Assembly (NCBI GenBank): GCA_013288485.1
Contig: JABDBW010000011.1
Span: forward strand, 1-46,355
DNA length: 46,355 nucleotides
Reading direction: 5' to 3'
Origin: Bacteroidota bacterium
Lineage (GTDB): Bacteria > Bacteroidota > Bacteroidia > Sphingobacteriales > Sphingobacteriaceae
Shown here: positions 33,649-42,750 of the stretch, piece by piece
Numbering within the stretch: the stretch's first letter is position 1
How the letters are laid out: each line of letters opens with the position of its first letter
Program-made: the position numbers and the translations under genes
Notes under the pieces: generated by a model
Databases searched by the model: none
Seen by the model: only the letters and a program-made list of their open reading frames with translations
Told to the model about the DNA's origin: nothing

Positions 33649-35014
33649 CGTCATCATCCATATACTTCTGATCCAACTGCTTATTAGCCTTTGCCCCCAA
33701 ACTCTTAATTTTCTCAGCGGTTTTGGTGAGGTTGCCATTGCCTTCGGTTAGTTTATTGATAGCGCCATCGTAGGCGTTTTGGCTTTGTTTAAGGTTTTTG
33801 CCTATGTTTTCCATATCAGTAACAAAACCCACAAATTTATCATACATGGCGCCACTTAAACGGGCAATTTCGAGCACGTTTTTATTCTGACGCTCCTGTT
33901 TCCAAATGCTGGCGATGGTGCGCAGGGTAGCCAGCAGGGTTGAAGGGCTAACAATAACCACGCGCTTGTCCCAGGCGTCGCTGAACAGTTCAGCATCTAT
34001 CTGCACCGCGAAGCTGAACGACGATTCTATGGGGATAAACAGCAGCACAAAATCAGGCGAATTGATCTGGTACAGGTCGTGGTAATTTTTTGATGATAAA
34101 CCCTGCACATGGCTGCGGATAGATTCTACATGCGCTTTTGAATATAATTTGCGCTCATCTTCGGTTTCGCAATTAACCAGCCGCTCATAAGCAATTAATG
34201 ACACTTTCGAGTCGATAATTAAATGTTTTTCATCCGGCAGGTCAATAACCACATCGGGTTGCAGGCGGCTGCCATCAATACCGGTTAAACTGGCTTGCAG
34301 GCGGTATTCCTGTTCCTTAACCAGCCCCGAACGCTCTAATACCCGCTCCAAAATAACCTCGCCCCAGTTGCCCTGCTTTTTGTTATCGCCTTTTAAGGCT
34401 TTGGTCAGGTTTTTAGCCTCGTCGCTTATTTGCTGGTTCAGCTCCATTAGCTGGGTAATAACTCCCTTCATGGTATTACGTTCGGCGGCTTCCATGTTAT
34501 AAACTTTATCTACCTTATCCTCAAAAGCTTTCAGGTTTTCTTTTAGCGGATTAAGTATGATATCCAAATTAACACGGTTAACATCAACAAACTCTTTCGA
34601 TTTTTCTTTGAGCAGCTTCTCGGCAACGTTCTCAAATTCTTTTTGAAACTTTTGTTGAATTTCCTGTATACTTTTTTCCTGCTCGCTTAAACGCTGGCGC
34701 TGTGCCACAAACGATTCTTCTGCTTTCGCCATGCGGTTCTTTTCGGCCAGCAACTCCTGGTTTAAAGTATTGATGGCATTATCGTACCGTGCGCGTTCAT
34801 CCTGCAATAATTTATCGGCTTTATCGCGCTCCAAACCCAGGCCCAGCGCGCGCTCCTCGGCTTTAGCCAGCGATATGTTTAGCGCATTATTATCATTTTT
34901 AAGACGGGAAAATTCATCTGCCGAAATACCATCAGCAGATGCAGGCCGTTTCAAAAACAACCATACAGACACTAAAAGAAAAATAGCAGAAACAACTAAA
35001 ATAGCAATGGTCAT
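33632..35014 (-). CDS. rmuC: DNA recombination protein RmuC
   Basis: 460 residues. One membrane helix (about 3-22, IAILVVSAIFLLVSVWLFL) is followed by a long coiled coil (about 35-210, with KADKLLQDERARYDNAINTL) and the RmuC domain (about 225-420: GDNKKQGNWGEVILERVLER, SGLVKEQEYRL, DVVIDLPDEKHLIIDSKVSL, FVLLFIPIESSFSFAV, VSPSTLLATLRTIASIW). It limits inversions between short repeats in other bacteria. Ends in -PAP encoded by the GC-rich repeat unit. Convergent with thiL, 56 bases apart. Confidence 0.95.
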   Translation of the reverse strand: MTIAILVVSAIFLLVSVWLFLKRPASADGISADEFSRLKNDNNALNISLAKAEERALGLGLERDKADKLLQDERARYDNAINTLNQELLAEKNRMAKAEESFVAQRQRLSEQEKSIQEIQQKFQKEFENVAEKLLKEKSKEFVDVNRVNLDIILNPLKENLKAFEDKVDKVYNMEAAERNTMKGVITQLMELNQQISDEAKNLTKALKGDNKKQGNWGEVILERVLERSGLVKEQEYRLQASLTGIDGSRLQPDVVIDLPDEKHLIIDSKVSLIAYERLVNCETEDERKLYSKAHVESIRSHVQGLSSKNYHDLYQINSPDFVLLFIPIESSFSFAVQIDAELFSDAWDKRVVIVSPSTLLATLRTIASIWKQERQNKNVLEIARLSGAMYDKFVGFVTDMENIGKNLKQSQNAYDGAINKLTEGNGNLTKTAEKIKSLGAKANKQLDQKYMDDDALPAP

Positions 35015-35211
35015 TTTGATAAAAATATTAGCAAAACGAAGGTATGAAAAATTAGTAAAAGAAGAATACGGGAACTAAAAGATGTTGCTTTAACATACGA
35101 AACCAGGCACAGCAATATTATAGAAGGCGTGTTTAATACATTTAAAAAAAACCTGCTTACATTTTGCCATTAGGATTGTTAAAACGTAAAGGCAATTAAT
35201 TATGCATCATC

Positions 35212-35445
35212 ATGTGGCAGGAAACCAATAAACTATACCGTGCTTTTGAATTCAAAGATTTCAATGAAGCATTTTCATTTATGAAAAAAGTGGCCGCGCT
35301 GGCCGCAAAAATGGACCACCACCCTACCTGGACAAATACATACAATAAGGTAGAAATATGGCTCAGCACCCATACTGCGGGCGATGTGGTTACGGATAAA
35401 GACAGGAAATTGGCTAAAGAGATTGACGGTTTGAGGAGGGCTTGA
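35212..35445 (+). CDS. Pterin-4a-carbinolamine dehydratase (PCD/DCoH)
   Basis: 77 residues. [20 protein letters not shown], then [20 protein letters not shown], and [13 protein letters not shown] match the family: the active-site His pair in HHPTW and the conserved [12 protein letters not shown] loop. It is a little shorter than the usual 90-100 residues at the N-terminus, but all catalytic elements are present. It recycles the pterin cofactor after aromatic hydroxylases; no hydroxylase gene is in the window. Weak assignment of start because an alternative ATG at 35202 is in another frame. Confidence 0.93.
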   Translation: MWQETNKLYRAFEFKDFNEAFSFMKKVAALAAKMDHHPTWTNTYNKVEIWLSTHTAGDVVTDKDRKLAKEIDGLRRA

Positions 35446-35562
35446 GATGAAAGCGGAGCATTTGTATTTGCGAATATGATTATATAAATTGGTTTTTTAT
35501 TTCAATTAAGTATGGAATTAAAAAAAACCAATTGTTCTCATTTTTTATAAAAAAACCCAAAA

Positions 35563-36639
35563 ATGAAAAAACATTTCTGTGTGCTGCTATTTGTGGCAAC
35601 GCTTATTAGTGCCTGTAAAAAAGGGGGCAGTTCCGATTCAACTACTCAAAACACTACCACCACAACCACCAACACGCAAGGTACAACCGCCAAGATTACG
35701 GTGACCACTCTTGCGGGTACGGCAGGCAGTTTCAACCAGGGCAATACGAACGGCACAGGCCCTGCCGCGTCTTTTGATTCCCCGAGGGGTATGGCTACAG
35801 ATGCGGTCGGAAACATATATGTGACCGATTACGGCAATGGTCTTATCCGCAAAATAAGTCCCGCCGGAGTTGTGACGACCTTTGCATCTGCCAGTTATCA
35901 GCTGGCCGGCATAACAGTGGATGCCGCCGGGTATGTTTACGTAACCGTAGTTTATCCCAATTATATCTATAAGTTAAGCCCGGGCAGTGTATATAGCGCT
36001 ATTGCAGGCGCGCCCGGTGGTCCATCAGGAAATATCAATGGGCCAGGCTCGTCCGCTACTTTTAATGGGCCAGCTGGCGTGGCGGTGGATGCTGCAGGCA
36101 ATTTATATGTAGCGGATACCGGCAATGGTCTTATTCGCAAAATAACATCTGCCGGAGTAGTGACTACTCTCGCGGGTAATGGCAATCTTTTGAGTAGTAC
36201 CGATGGGGTAGGCACAGCCGCTTCGTTTTTTTACCCACAAAGTGTGGCGGTTGACCCAAGCGGCAATGTATATGTTGCAGACCACACCTCTATCCGCAAA
36301 ATAAGCCCCGCAGGAGTTGTGACAACCCTTGCAGGAAGTAATACAGCTGGAGCCACCAATGGTACTGGCGCGTCCGCTACTTTTAATGAACCCTACGGTG
36401 TTGCACTTGATGCAGCCGGCAACTTATATGTAGCAGATACTTATAACAACCTTATCCGCAAAATAACTGCTGCTGGTGTTGTGACCACCCTTGCAGGTAG
36501 CGGTGTTGCAGGTGGCGCTGATGGTGCAGGCAGTGTTGCTTCATTTAATCAACCATTTGGTATTACCGTGGATGCTGGAGGCAATATATATGTCGCAGAT
36601 ACTAATAACAACATTATTCGTAAAATAACTGTGCAATAA
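35563..36639 (+). CDS. Lipoprotein with six NHL repeats
   Basis: 358 residues. The signal peptide ends in LISACKKG (Cys18), followed by a Thr-rich linker (TTTTTTNTQGTTAK). Six NHL units follow, each around a core like GVAVDAAGNLYVADTGNGLI and ending RKITxAGVVTTLAG. The second unit (TVVYPNYIYKLSPGS) and the fourth are shorter or diverged. Six units would make one closed beta-propeller, a surface for protein or ligand binding. It is anchored in the outer or inner membrane and faces outward from the cell. No functional partner is evident. A strong terminator follows. Confidence 0.9.
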   Translation: MKKHFCVLLFVATLISACKKGGSSDSTTQNTTTTTTNTQGTTAKITVTTLAGTAGSFNQGNTNGTGPAASFDSPRGMATDAVGNIYVTDYGNGLIRKISPAGVVTTFASASYQLAGITVDAAGYVYVTVVYPNYIYKLSPGSVYSAIAGAPGGPSGNINGPGSSATFNGPAGVAVDAAGNLYVADTGNGLIRKITSAGVVTTLAGNGNLLSSTDGVGTAASFFYPQSVAVDPSGNVYVADHTSIRKISPAGVVTTLAGSNTAGATNGTGASATFNEPYGVALDAAGNLYVADTYNNLIRKITAAGVVTTLAGSGVAGGADGAGSVASFNQPFGITVDAGGNIYVADTNNNIIRKITVQ

Positions 36640-36679
36640 TTATTGACCCCATCCCGCCTCTATTCAAACCGCTAAAAAG

Positions 36680-36712
36680 GCAAAGGCCCCCGGTTTCGTC
36701 GGGGGCTTTTGC
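36680..36712. terminator. Terminator between the NHL gene and the metal permease gene
   Basis: GCAAAGGCCCCCG pairs with CGGGGGCTTTTGC (13 bp, one G-T pair) around a short loop GTTTCGT, with T-rich DNA on the right side (GCTTAAAATTT). It serves both convergent units. Confidence 0.9.
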
Positions 36713-36734
36713 TTAAAATTTATCGTAGTTTAAT

Positions 36735-37583
36735 TTACTCAGCAGCCTTTTTCTTGCCCCTTAAAAGATAAACTACAGACGCTATAACAAAGATCCCCCC
36801 CAAAACTACCACTAACGATGAGCCGGCCGGGAAATCATAATGATAGGAAACATACAACCCAAAATAGGCTGCGAGCAGGCTCATAATAATTGCCGCGATG
36901 GTAATATAGAGATTGCTTTTACATAGCATTATTGCCGCTACCGACGGAATAATAAGGAACGAGAACACCGGAATTACCCCGCTGGTGCGCACAGCAAAAA
37001 CTATAGCAAGCCCAATGGATATGTAAAAAATAAAATTCCAGAATTTGAACCATTTGTTTTCCCGGAAAATATTGGCAGCTACGCTGCTTTCATGGTTTTC
37101 GAAGGTTTCGGTAAGCAGGAAAAACTTTTTATGAAATATGAGGTGTACCGCGCCAATAATGCCAAAAATAATACCCACTATCCTTATTTGTCCCCAGTTT
37201 ACCGAAAGGATATTGCCGAACAGCACTTCCTGTATGTCTGAATCACCATGCGGGGTTTTTGAAATAAGCATTACCGTTGCTGCCGATGCTACCGCGTAAA
37301 TTATCCCGATAACTGCTTCCAGTTTCAGCCGTTTATCGCTGATGGTGATCAATGACATCAGCAAAGCGCCCCCTAAAGCGAACGCGATTGGTATGATGGT
37401 TTGTCCGTGGCCCACATAATCAGAAAAAGCAACCCCGAGCGATGATATCTGGCCGAGCGCGAGATCGACGAATACAATTCCACGGCCCACCACGTGCACA
37501 CCAAGATACGACAACACCACGCCAATAATAATGCTGACAATGAACGCCTGCACTATAAAACTTAATTGAAACATTTCGAACAT
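36735..37583 (-). CDS. Zinc/manganese ABC transporter permease (ZnuB-like)
   Basis: 282 residues with about eight membrane helices of the ABC-3 family: FIVSIIIGVVLSYLGVHVVG, IVFVDLALGQISSLGVAF, ISDKRLKLEAVIGIIYAVAS, VFAVRTSGVIPVFSFLIIP and SYHYDFPAGSSLVVVLGGIF. The conserved FVDxALxQxxSLG segment is intact. It is the last gene of a four-gene minus-strand set. The ATPase partner (ZnuC-like) is not in the window. Metal specificity is not fixed by sequence; zinc is suggested by the His-rich gene at the head of the unit. Confidence 0.9.
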   Translation of the reverse strand: MFEMFQLSFIVQAFIVSIIIGVVLSYLGVHVVGRGIVFVDLALGQISSLGVAFSDYVGHGQTIIPIAFALGGALLMSLITISDKRLKLEAVIGIIYAVASAATVMLISKTPHGDSDIQEVLFGNILSVNWGQIRIVGIIFGIIGAVHLIFHKKFFLLTETFENHESSVAANIFRENKWFKFWNFIFYISIGLAIVFAVRTSGVIPVFSFLIIPSVAAIMLCKSNLYITIAAIIMSLLAAYFGLYVSYHYDFPAGSSLVVVLGGIFVIASVVYLLRGKKKAAE

Positions 37584-37639
37584 AAGTACGGTAATTTAAG
37601 GTTTGCTAATTGGTTTTTTTTATTTCGGCCGACCTGGGT

Positions 37640-38545
37640 TTATCTCAAACCGCTGGTCAGCAGTTTGAGATCATAATCAAATAAGTCGTAATAAGTTTTA
37701 ATTGATGGAAATGCCCCAACAGAAGTGGCCATTACCAATGTTTTTGCCCCCGTTTGCTGAGACACCACATCAGAAGAAGAAGCCGTAAAATAAGGCGAAG
37801 TAATAATGACCTTAATATTATTCTCTTTCACTTCTTTAATGATCTTTACCAATTGAGAGGGTGTTGGCGGAATACCCGGTTTAGGCTCCATGAAATCAAC
37901 AATATGCAAGCCAAAACGGGTTTCGAAATATACCCATTCATTATGGTAGGCAATAACTTTAGCGCCCCTGAAAACGGCCATTTCGGCACTCCATGCCCTC
38001 ATTTTAGCATCAATTTGTTCATCAAAAATTTTAAGGTTTGCTTCAAAATAGCCCCTGTTTTCGGGAGATACTTTTTCAAGGCCATTACAAATATTTCGGG
38101 CAATAATTTTTCCGTTTGCCGGATCGAGCCAGTAATGCGGGTTTCCGAAAGCGTGAATATCACCCTCGGCGCGGTTTATTGAGGAAGGCACCTGCATAAG
38201 TGCAACGCCAACAGAAGCATCCACATAAGCATCGGCGCCCCGTTGAATTTTTACATTTCGCGAGGCGGTTAGCAACGACGGTGACCAACCCGCTTCCAGG
38301 TCAAGCCCCAGCGTAACATACAGGTCAGCGGTGGAAAGTTTGATAATATAACTTGGTTTCGGATCAACAAAATGCGGGTTCTGGTAGCCCGTCGCGATGG
38401 AAAATACATCCACTTTGTTTCCGCCAATGATCTCGGTAATACTTTTAGTATCCATTGTTGTAGTAACAACATGGATGGTTGCACCGAATGAGTAGTTAGC
38501 CGAAATAATGGTTGCCATTAAAAGGCCTATGATCTTTATTTTCAT
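37640..38545 (-). CDS. Metal ABC transporter substrate-binding protein (ZnuA/TroA-like)
   Basis: 301 residues with a signal peptide (1-21, ANYSFGA). The family segments are IHVVTTTMDTKSITEIIGGN, TGYQNPHFVDPKPS (ligand His58), GNPHYWLDPANGK (ligand His about 137), AYHNEWVYFETRFGLHIVDF (ligand His about 200), and KYTSPYF-like IITSPYFTASSSDVVSQQTG. There is no His-rich loop. The acidic fourth ligand of PsaA/ZnuA near the C-terminus is replaced in ATSVGAFPSIKTYYD, so the site may be three histidines only. It captures Zn or Mn in the periplasm and hands it to the permease encoded 56 bases downstream. Confidence 0.88.
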   Translation of the reverse strand: MKIKIIGLLMATIISANYSFGATIHVVTTTMDTKSITEIIGGNKVDVFSIATGYQNPHFVDPKPSYIIKLSTADLYVTLGLDLEAGWSPSLLTASRNVKIQRGADAYVDASVGVALMQVPSSINRAEGDIHAFGNPHYWLDPANGKIIARNICNGLEKVSPENRGYFEANLKIFDEQIDAKMRAWSAEMAVFRGAKVIAYHNEWVYFETRFGLHIVDFMEPKPGIPPTPSQLVKIIKEVKENNIKVIITSPYFTASSSDVVSQQTGAKTLVMATSVGAFPSIKTYYDLFDYDLKLLTSGLR

Positions 38546-38705
38546 TTTTATTTATTTTAATAATTAATTAGTTAGCCGCGCAAGTTACATTACAAAGAAC
38601 TCAAATACCTGTATAAAACTTACACGTGTTTGGTAAAATTGTCGTTGCGTTCACTTGCACAGTATTTAAACTCCTTGTTTGTATAATTTATTTCAATATC
38701 CCCAA

Positions 38706-39875
38706 TTAATACCGGTGCGCTCCGTGCGAGCCAATTACAAATATCCACCGTAAATATGCCGATGCAAAGTTTTTCTCGTTATTATACTGTATCATCGGCT
38801 GGTTCATAGTTGTATATTTTGCCTCTATTTCTATTTTCTGAAACTCCGTGGCTTCCCAGCCTAATGTGAGCGAACCCGATTGCTGTATGAATGAATTATC
38901 GAACGGCGCGTTCGAATAATCAAATCTTCCTGTTAAAAAAGTGCGTTTATCAACTTGTGTGTACAGCATAGAATAAAAGCCTAACGCGTTTACTATACTA
39001 TTGTTTACTTGCTGCGCATGGCTAAAATAAACTTCGTTCTGAAAAGTAAACTGCTTGTAAGTATTGAACTGTACGGGCTTCCATTTATAAGTGAAATCCA
39101 ATGCTCCTAAATTTGTTCTCATGCCCAGTATATTTTCGCCGGTTAGCCCAGTCAGCCCAAATTCTATGGTTGAATTTGCAGACAGGTCCCAGAAATTTCT
39201 CATGTGCGCCAGGTACAAATAATTATTGGCGGTACTCCGTTCAAATGTGGGGCTGGAGGGGTCAACATCGGTAGCTTCAAAGGTTAGTTCCTGGTAAAAA
39301 GCCGGGTTCGGAATAAGCCAGCTTAATGAGAAACCGTCGCCCTTTAAGCCCTCTTCGCCGAAAAAGTTCACGTACACATCGGGCATGTCAATAAAAGGCA
39401 GCGCGTGCGGGTGTACCAGGTTTAATCGGCCCAGCGACTGCTTGAACCGGCCCGCTTTTAGTTGCAGGTGAGCAGGGAGCGCCAGAGTGGTCAGGTAACC
39501 CTCTTCCACCTCGCCCGAAAATTTGCCGGTGGCAGGGTCTTCGCTAACCGAGTAAAAAAAATCGGCGCGTGCGTAAGGGTCTATCACCGATTGGAACGAA
39601 AATTCGGCTTCGTTAAGCACCGCGTCGAAATTATGCTTTCCATAACTGCGGTAAAGCCCCCTGAAATCGCCGATCACACTGATGTCGGGATTGGCGGAAG
39701 CCCCGGTATGCGCCGGTTGTGCGGGCGCCGGTTGCGACTGTTGCATTTGCTCCTGAACTTTTAAAAGCATCAGCGAATCGTTTTTTGCGCTGTCAACCTG
39801 TGCCTGTGTTTTCTGTGCCTGTACTTTAATCGTTGCGAAGAGCATCAGGAACAGCAATATTTTTTTAATAGCCAT
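38706..39875 (-). CDS. Outer-membrane beta-barrel protein of the metal uptake operon
   Basis: 389 residues from the ATG at 39875 (MAIKKILLFLMLFATIKVQA), preferred because the signal peptide starts there; an ATG at 39926 adds 17 polar residues. A short coiled/Gln-Pro-rich linker (QVDSAKNDSLMLLKVQEQMQ) is followed by amphipathic beta strands ending in an aromatic (for example LYRSYGKHNFDAVLNEAEFS, YVNFFGEEGLKGDGFSLSW, YHFTWRF-like YLRWIFVIGSHGAHRY at the C-terminus). The plan is that of a porin-like barrel of 14-16 strands. Its place next to a ZnuA-like gene suggests a metal or metallophore channel in the outer membrane; I do not recognise the exact family. Confidence 0.7.
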   Translation of the reverse strand: MAIKKILLFLMLFATIKVQAQKTQAQVDSAKNDSLMLLKVQEQMQQSQPAPAQPAHTGASANPDISVIGDFRGLYRSYGKHNFDAVLNEAEFSFQSVIDPYARADFFYSVSEDPATGKFSGEVEEGYLTTLALPAHLQLKAGRFKQSLGRLNLVHPHALPFIDMPDVYVNFFGEEGLKGDGFSLSWLIPNPAFYQELTFEATDVDPSSPTFERSTANNYLYLAHMRNFWDLSANSTIEFGLTGLTGENILGMRTNLGALDFTYKWKPVQFNTYKQFTFQNEVYFSHAQQVNNSIVNALGFYSMLYTQVDKRTFLTGRFDYSNAPFDNSFIQQSGSLTLGWEATEFQKIEIEAKYTTMNQPMIQYNNEKNFASAYLRWIFVIGSHGAHRY

Positions 39876-39944
39876 ATCTTTAATTTTTTGGTATAATGAA
39901 ACTTGCTCCCGAAAAACGGAGCCCATCCTACATCACTAATAGCA

Positions 39945-40259
39945 TTAAACGAACGATGGCGGGGCGCGCGGAGACAGGAAATCTCTGCTTTGGATAGGAT
40001 AATGATCTTCTGAAGAAAAAAAATGGAGAATGGTTATTTTACTTAACCTAAAATGGTAATCGTTAAATGATGGGGCGGCAGAAAAATGGCTGGTGAAGTC
40101 GCAAAGGCTGCAATGGTGTTCTGCTTTATGCAAATGTTGTGTTGCCGCAGTGCAATGAAAATCGTCCGCATGTGCATAGTCATGAATTTCTGTTTCTACT
40201 AACGGAAACAAAAAAACCAGCAAAGAAAAAACAGCGAATATTTTTTTCAGTTTTTGCAC
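39945..40259 (-). CDS. His/Cys-rich small secreted protein at the head of the metal operon
   Basis: 104 residues with a hydrophobic signal (about 6-20, IFAVFSLLVFLFPLV). The mature part has many potential metal ligands: HDYAHADDFHCTAATQHLHK, then AEHHCSLCDF, then FNDYHFRL. The only in-frame start is a GTG at 40259. The C-terminus is basic/proline rich (SRDFLSPRAPPSFV). The ligands and its place before the barrel, binding protein and permease suggest binding of Zn or Cu in the periplasm; this is inference. It resembles in plan, not in sequence, the Cys/His-rich protein at 2849-3187. Confidence 0.7.
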   Translation of the reverse strand: MQKLKKIFAVFSLLVFLFPLVETEIHDYAHADDFHCTAATQHLHKAEHHCSLCDFTSHFSAAPSFNDYHFRLSKITILHFFSSEDHYPIQSRDFLSPRAPPSFV

Positions 40260-40365
40260 GGTTAAATATATATAATACTATCTAAACAAATGCTTTATGT
40301 CACGAAAACAATACTGGGTGAATGCAAGATGTTTTATAAAGTAAAAAGTATAAGAATTTGGTTTT

Positions 40366-41037
40366 TCAGGGAGATGTCTTGTCTACAATGCGCTTAATTA
40401 TTGCATCCAGTTCTTCGGCTGCTGTTTCAAGGTGTTGTAGTATTTCTTTATTTGATTCCATTCCGCCTGTTTCTTTAAGCAGGTGTGTTAAGCCCAAGAT
40501 ACTTGCTACGGGCCGCCTAATCTCGTGGGCGTTTATTTCAGCAATTTCATGGAGCTGTTCATTTTGTTGTGTTATGCGCAATTCGTTTTCTTTAATCTCC
40601 TGTATGTTCAGGATATTTTGAGTAGTATCTTTTGAAAAACAGGCCACACCAAAAATATCACCATTAACATTGATCATTGGGTTTAATGAGATCGAACTAT
40701 ACCGAATGTTATTTTTTAAGGGGTTATATTGTTCGTTGTGTACAGTGAACCGCTCTCCTTTTAATGCACGGGTATAATGTTGCCTCCATTTTTCCAATCG
40801 CTCCTCCCCAAATTCTTTAAATAATACACAATCCCCCTCCCTCATCGGCTCACCTGTAATAGCTTCTACCATTTCCAGGAAAGAATAATTCGCGGTAATA
40901 AGGCGCATATTGGCATCAACCGACCATATCAGGTCTTGAGTGCAATTGATCAGGGCATCCAGGTTGGCTTTGGTTCGCTGTATCTCTTCGGCTTCTAAAG
41001 TTTTAAGCAATTCGGCTTGCTTTGTTTGAACTTTCAT
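40366..41037 (-). CDS. PAS domain protein with histidine-kinase H-box but no ATPase domain
   Basis: 223 residues. A short coiled coil (8-30) leads to a PAS domain (about 25-140: LDALINCTQDLIWSVDANMR, FGVACFSKDTTQ). A second helix and a dimerisation/phosphoacceptor domain (about 145-215) follow, with the H-box NAHEIRRPVASILGLTHLL and His171. The protein ends about 15 residues after that domain; the N, G1, F and G2 boxes of the HATPase are absent. No frameshifted ATPase remnant lies downstream before the terminator-free gap. It may accept phosphate from another kinase (histidine phosphotransfer) or act as a decoy. No response regulator gene is adjacent. No membrane helix. Confidence 0.85.
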   Translation of the reverse strand: MKVQTKQAELLKTLEAEEIQRTKANLDALINCTQDLIWSVDANMRLITANYSFLEMVEAITGEPMREGDCVLFKEFGEERLEKWRQHYTRALKGERFTVHNEQYNPLKNNIRYSSISLNPMINVNGDIFGVACFSKDTTQNILNIQEIKENELRITQQNEQLHEIAEINAHEIRRPVASILGLTHLLKETGGMESNKEILQHLETAAEELDAIIKRIVDKTSP

Positions 41038-41150
41038 ATTGACCAGTTTGTTTGGGAAAATATCAACTTGAACGGAATAGCACGTGTTTAGTTTTCTAAT
41101 TTAATAAGAAAATTCTATTCATTCAAAAATAGATGTTAATTATTAATTAA

Positions 41151-42695
41151 TCAACCGGCCCACCCCTCTCTGTCTAGGCTTCTAAAATGTATCGCCTCCG
41201 CTAAATGCTCTAATTCTATATCATCACTTCCCGCCAGGTCGGCAATGGTGCGCGATACTTTTAAAATACGGTCATACGCCCTTGCGGATAGCCCTAATTT
41301 CTCCATCGCTTTTTTAAGCAGGGTTTGCCCGGCCGCGCTTATCTTACACAGATCGCGCACCATTTGGGGGCTCATCTGGGCGTTTGCATGCAAATCGGGC
41401 TTGCTGCCGAAACGGGCAATTTGTATCTCCCTTGCTTTTATTACGCGTTCGCGGATGAGTTCGCTTTTTTCGGATAAACGGTCTGATGCCAATTCGTTAA
41501 AATTAACCGGGGTTACTTCTACGTGCAGGTCGATACGGTCAAGCAGCGGGCCCGATATTTTGCTTAAATATTTTTGTACCACTCCCGGCGGACAGACACA
41601 TTCCTTTTCGGGATGATTATAATAGCCGCAAGGGCATGGGTTCATGCTGGCAACCAACATCAGCGAACACGGATAATCGACAGAAAACTTTGCCCGCGAT
41701 ATGGTTACTTTACGTTCCTCCATAGGCTGCCGCATTACCTCGAGGGCCGAGCGTTTAAACTCGGGCAGTTCATCTAAAAACAAAACGCCGTTATGTGCCA
41801 GCGATATTTCGCCCGGCTGCGGGTTACTGCCCCCGCCCACTAATGCGACATCGCTTATGGTATGATGGGGCGAACGGAACGGGCGGATAGTTACCAGCGC
41901 ATCGGCTGTGGAGAGTTTGCCTGCTACCGAATGTATCTTGGTGGTTTCTAATGATTCATGTAAACTCAGCGGCGGCAGTATGGATGGCAGCCTGCGTGCC
42001 AGCATGGTTTTACCCGCCCCCGGCGGACCGATCAGTATCACATTGTGTCCGCCCGCGGCGGCTATCTCTAAAGCGCGTTTGATGTTTTCCTGTCCCTTTA
42101 CTTCGCTGAAATCACTGTCGTAATTGCAGAGGCTGTTATAAAATTCCTCGCGGGTGTTTACCTCTTCGCGTTTTAGTTCTGTATCGCCATTAAAAAAACC
42201 AACTACTTCCTTTATGCTTTCAACCCCATAAACTTCCAGGTCGTTAACAATAGCGGCTTCGCGGGCATTTTGTTTAGGCAGGATAAAACCCTTAAAGCCA
42301 TCTTTACGCGCCTGTATGGCCATGGATAATGCGCCCTTTATGGGTTGAAGGCCGCCATCAAGCGATAGCTCGCCCATAATGATGTATTTCTCAAGGTTTT
42401 CGTTTTCAACCTGCCCCGAGCCGGCGAGTATACCTATGGCAATAGGAAGATCATAGGCCGAGCCTTCTTTGCGGATATCCGCAGGGGCCATGTTCACAAT
42501 AATTTTTTGCCGGGGCATACGCAAGCCGTTTGTCTGCAGGGCAGCCTCGACCCGCTGCATCGATTCACGTACCGCATTATCGGGCAGGCCAACGATCAAA
42601 TAGAATGGTTTGCCTCCACCACTAATGTTTACTTCAATAGTTATGTTTATTGCCTCAATGCCGTAAACCGCGCTGCCAAATGTTTTAACTAACAC
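41151..42695 (-). CDS. yifB: YifB/ComM family Mg-chelatase-like AAA ATPase
   Basis: 514 residues. The N-terminal lon-protease-like domain ([40 protein letters not shown]) precedes an AAA core with Walker [18 protein letters not shown] and Walker [12 protein letters not shown], then [14 protein letters not shown] and a Cys-rich insert ([20 protein letters not shown]). The C-terminal helical domain ends [14 protein letters not shown]. ComM-type proteins act as helicases in branch migration during natural transformation. Alone on its strand unit as far as visible. Length normal. Confidence 0.94.
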   Translation of the reverse strand: MLVKTFGSAVYGIEAINITIEVNISGGGKPFYLIVGLPDNAVRESMQRVEAALQTNGLRMPRQKIIVNMAPADIRKEGSAYDLPIAIGILAGSGQVENENLEKYIIMGELSLDGGLQPIKGALSMAIQARKDGFKGFILPKQNAREAAIVNDLEVYGVESIKEVVGFFNGDTELKREEVNTREEFYNSLCNYDSDFSEVKGQENIKRALEIAAAGGHNVILIGPPGAGKTMLARRLPSILPPLSLHESLETTKIHSVAGKLSTADALVTIRPFRSPHHTISDVALVGGGSNPQPGEISLAHNGVLFLDELPEFKRSALEVMRQPMEERKVTISRAKFSVDYPCSLMLVASMNPCPCGYYNHPEKECVCPPGVVQKYLSKISGPLLDRIDLHVEVTPVNFNELASDRLSEKSELIRERVIKAREIQIARFGSKPDLHANAQMSPQMVRDLCKISAAGQTLLKKAMEKLGLSARAYDRILKVSRTIADLAGSDDIELEHLAEAIHFRSLDREGWAG

Positions 42696-42750
42696 TATGA
42701 TAAAGTTATATTATAGCGAAAGGTATATAATTTTATGTGCTAAAAAAAGA

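Noticed and set aside
35048..35173. An open plus-strand stretch (RELKDVALTYETRHSNIIEG) before the pterin dehydratase gene
   Set aside because: It has no start codon in frame and a stop immediately before; it could be a gene remnant but the evidence is too thin.
38618..38632. A CACGTG-containing site similar in core to parS
   Set aside because: Only the central six bases agree; the flanks (ACACGTGTTT) do not fit the 16-bp palindrome.
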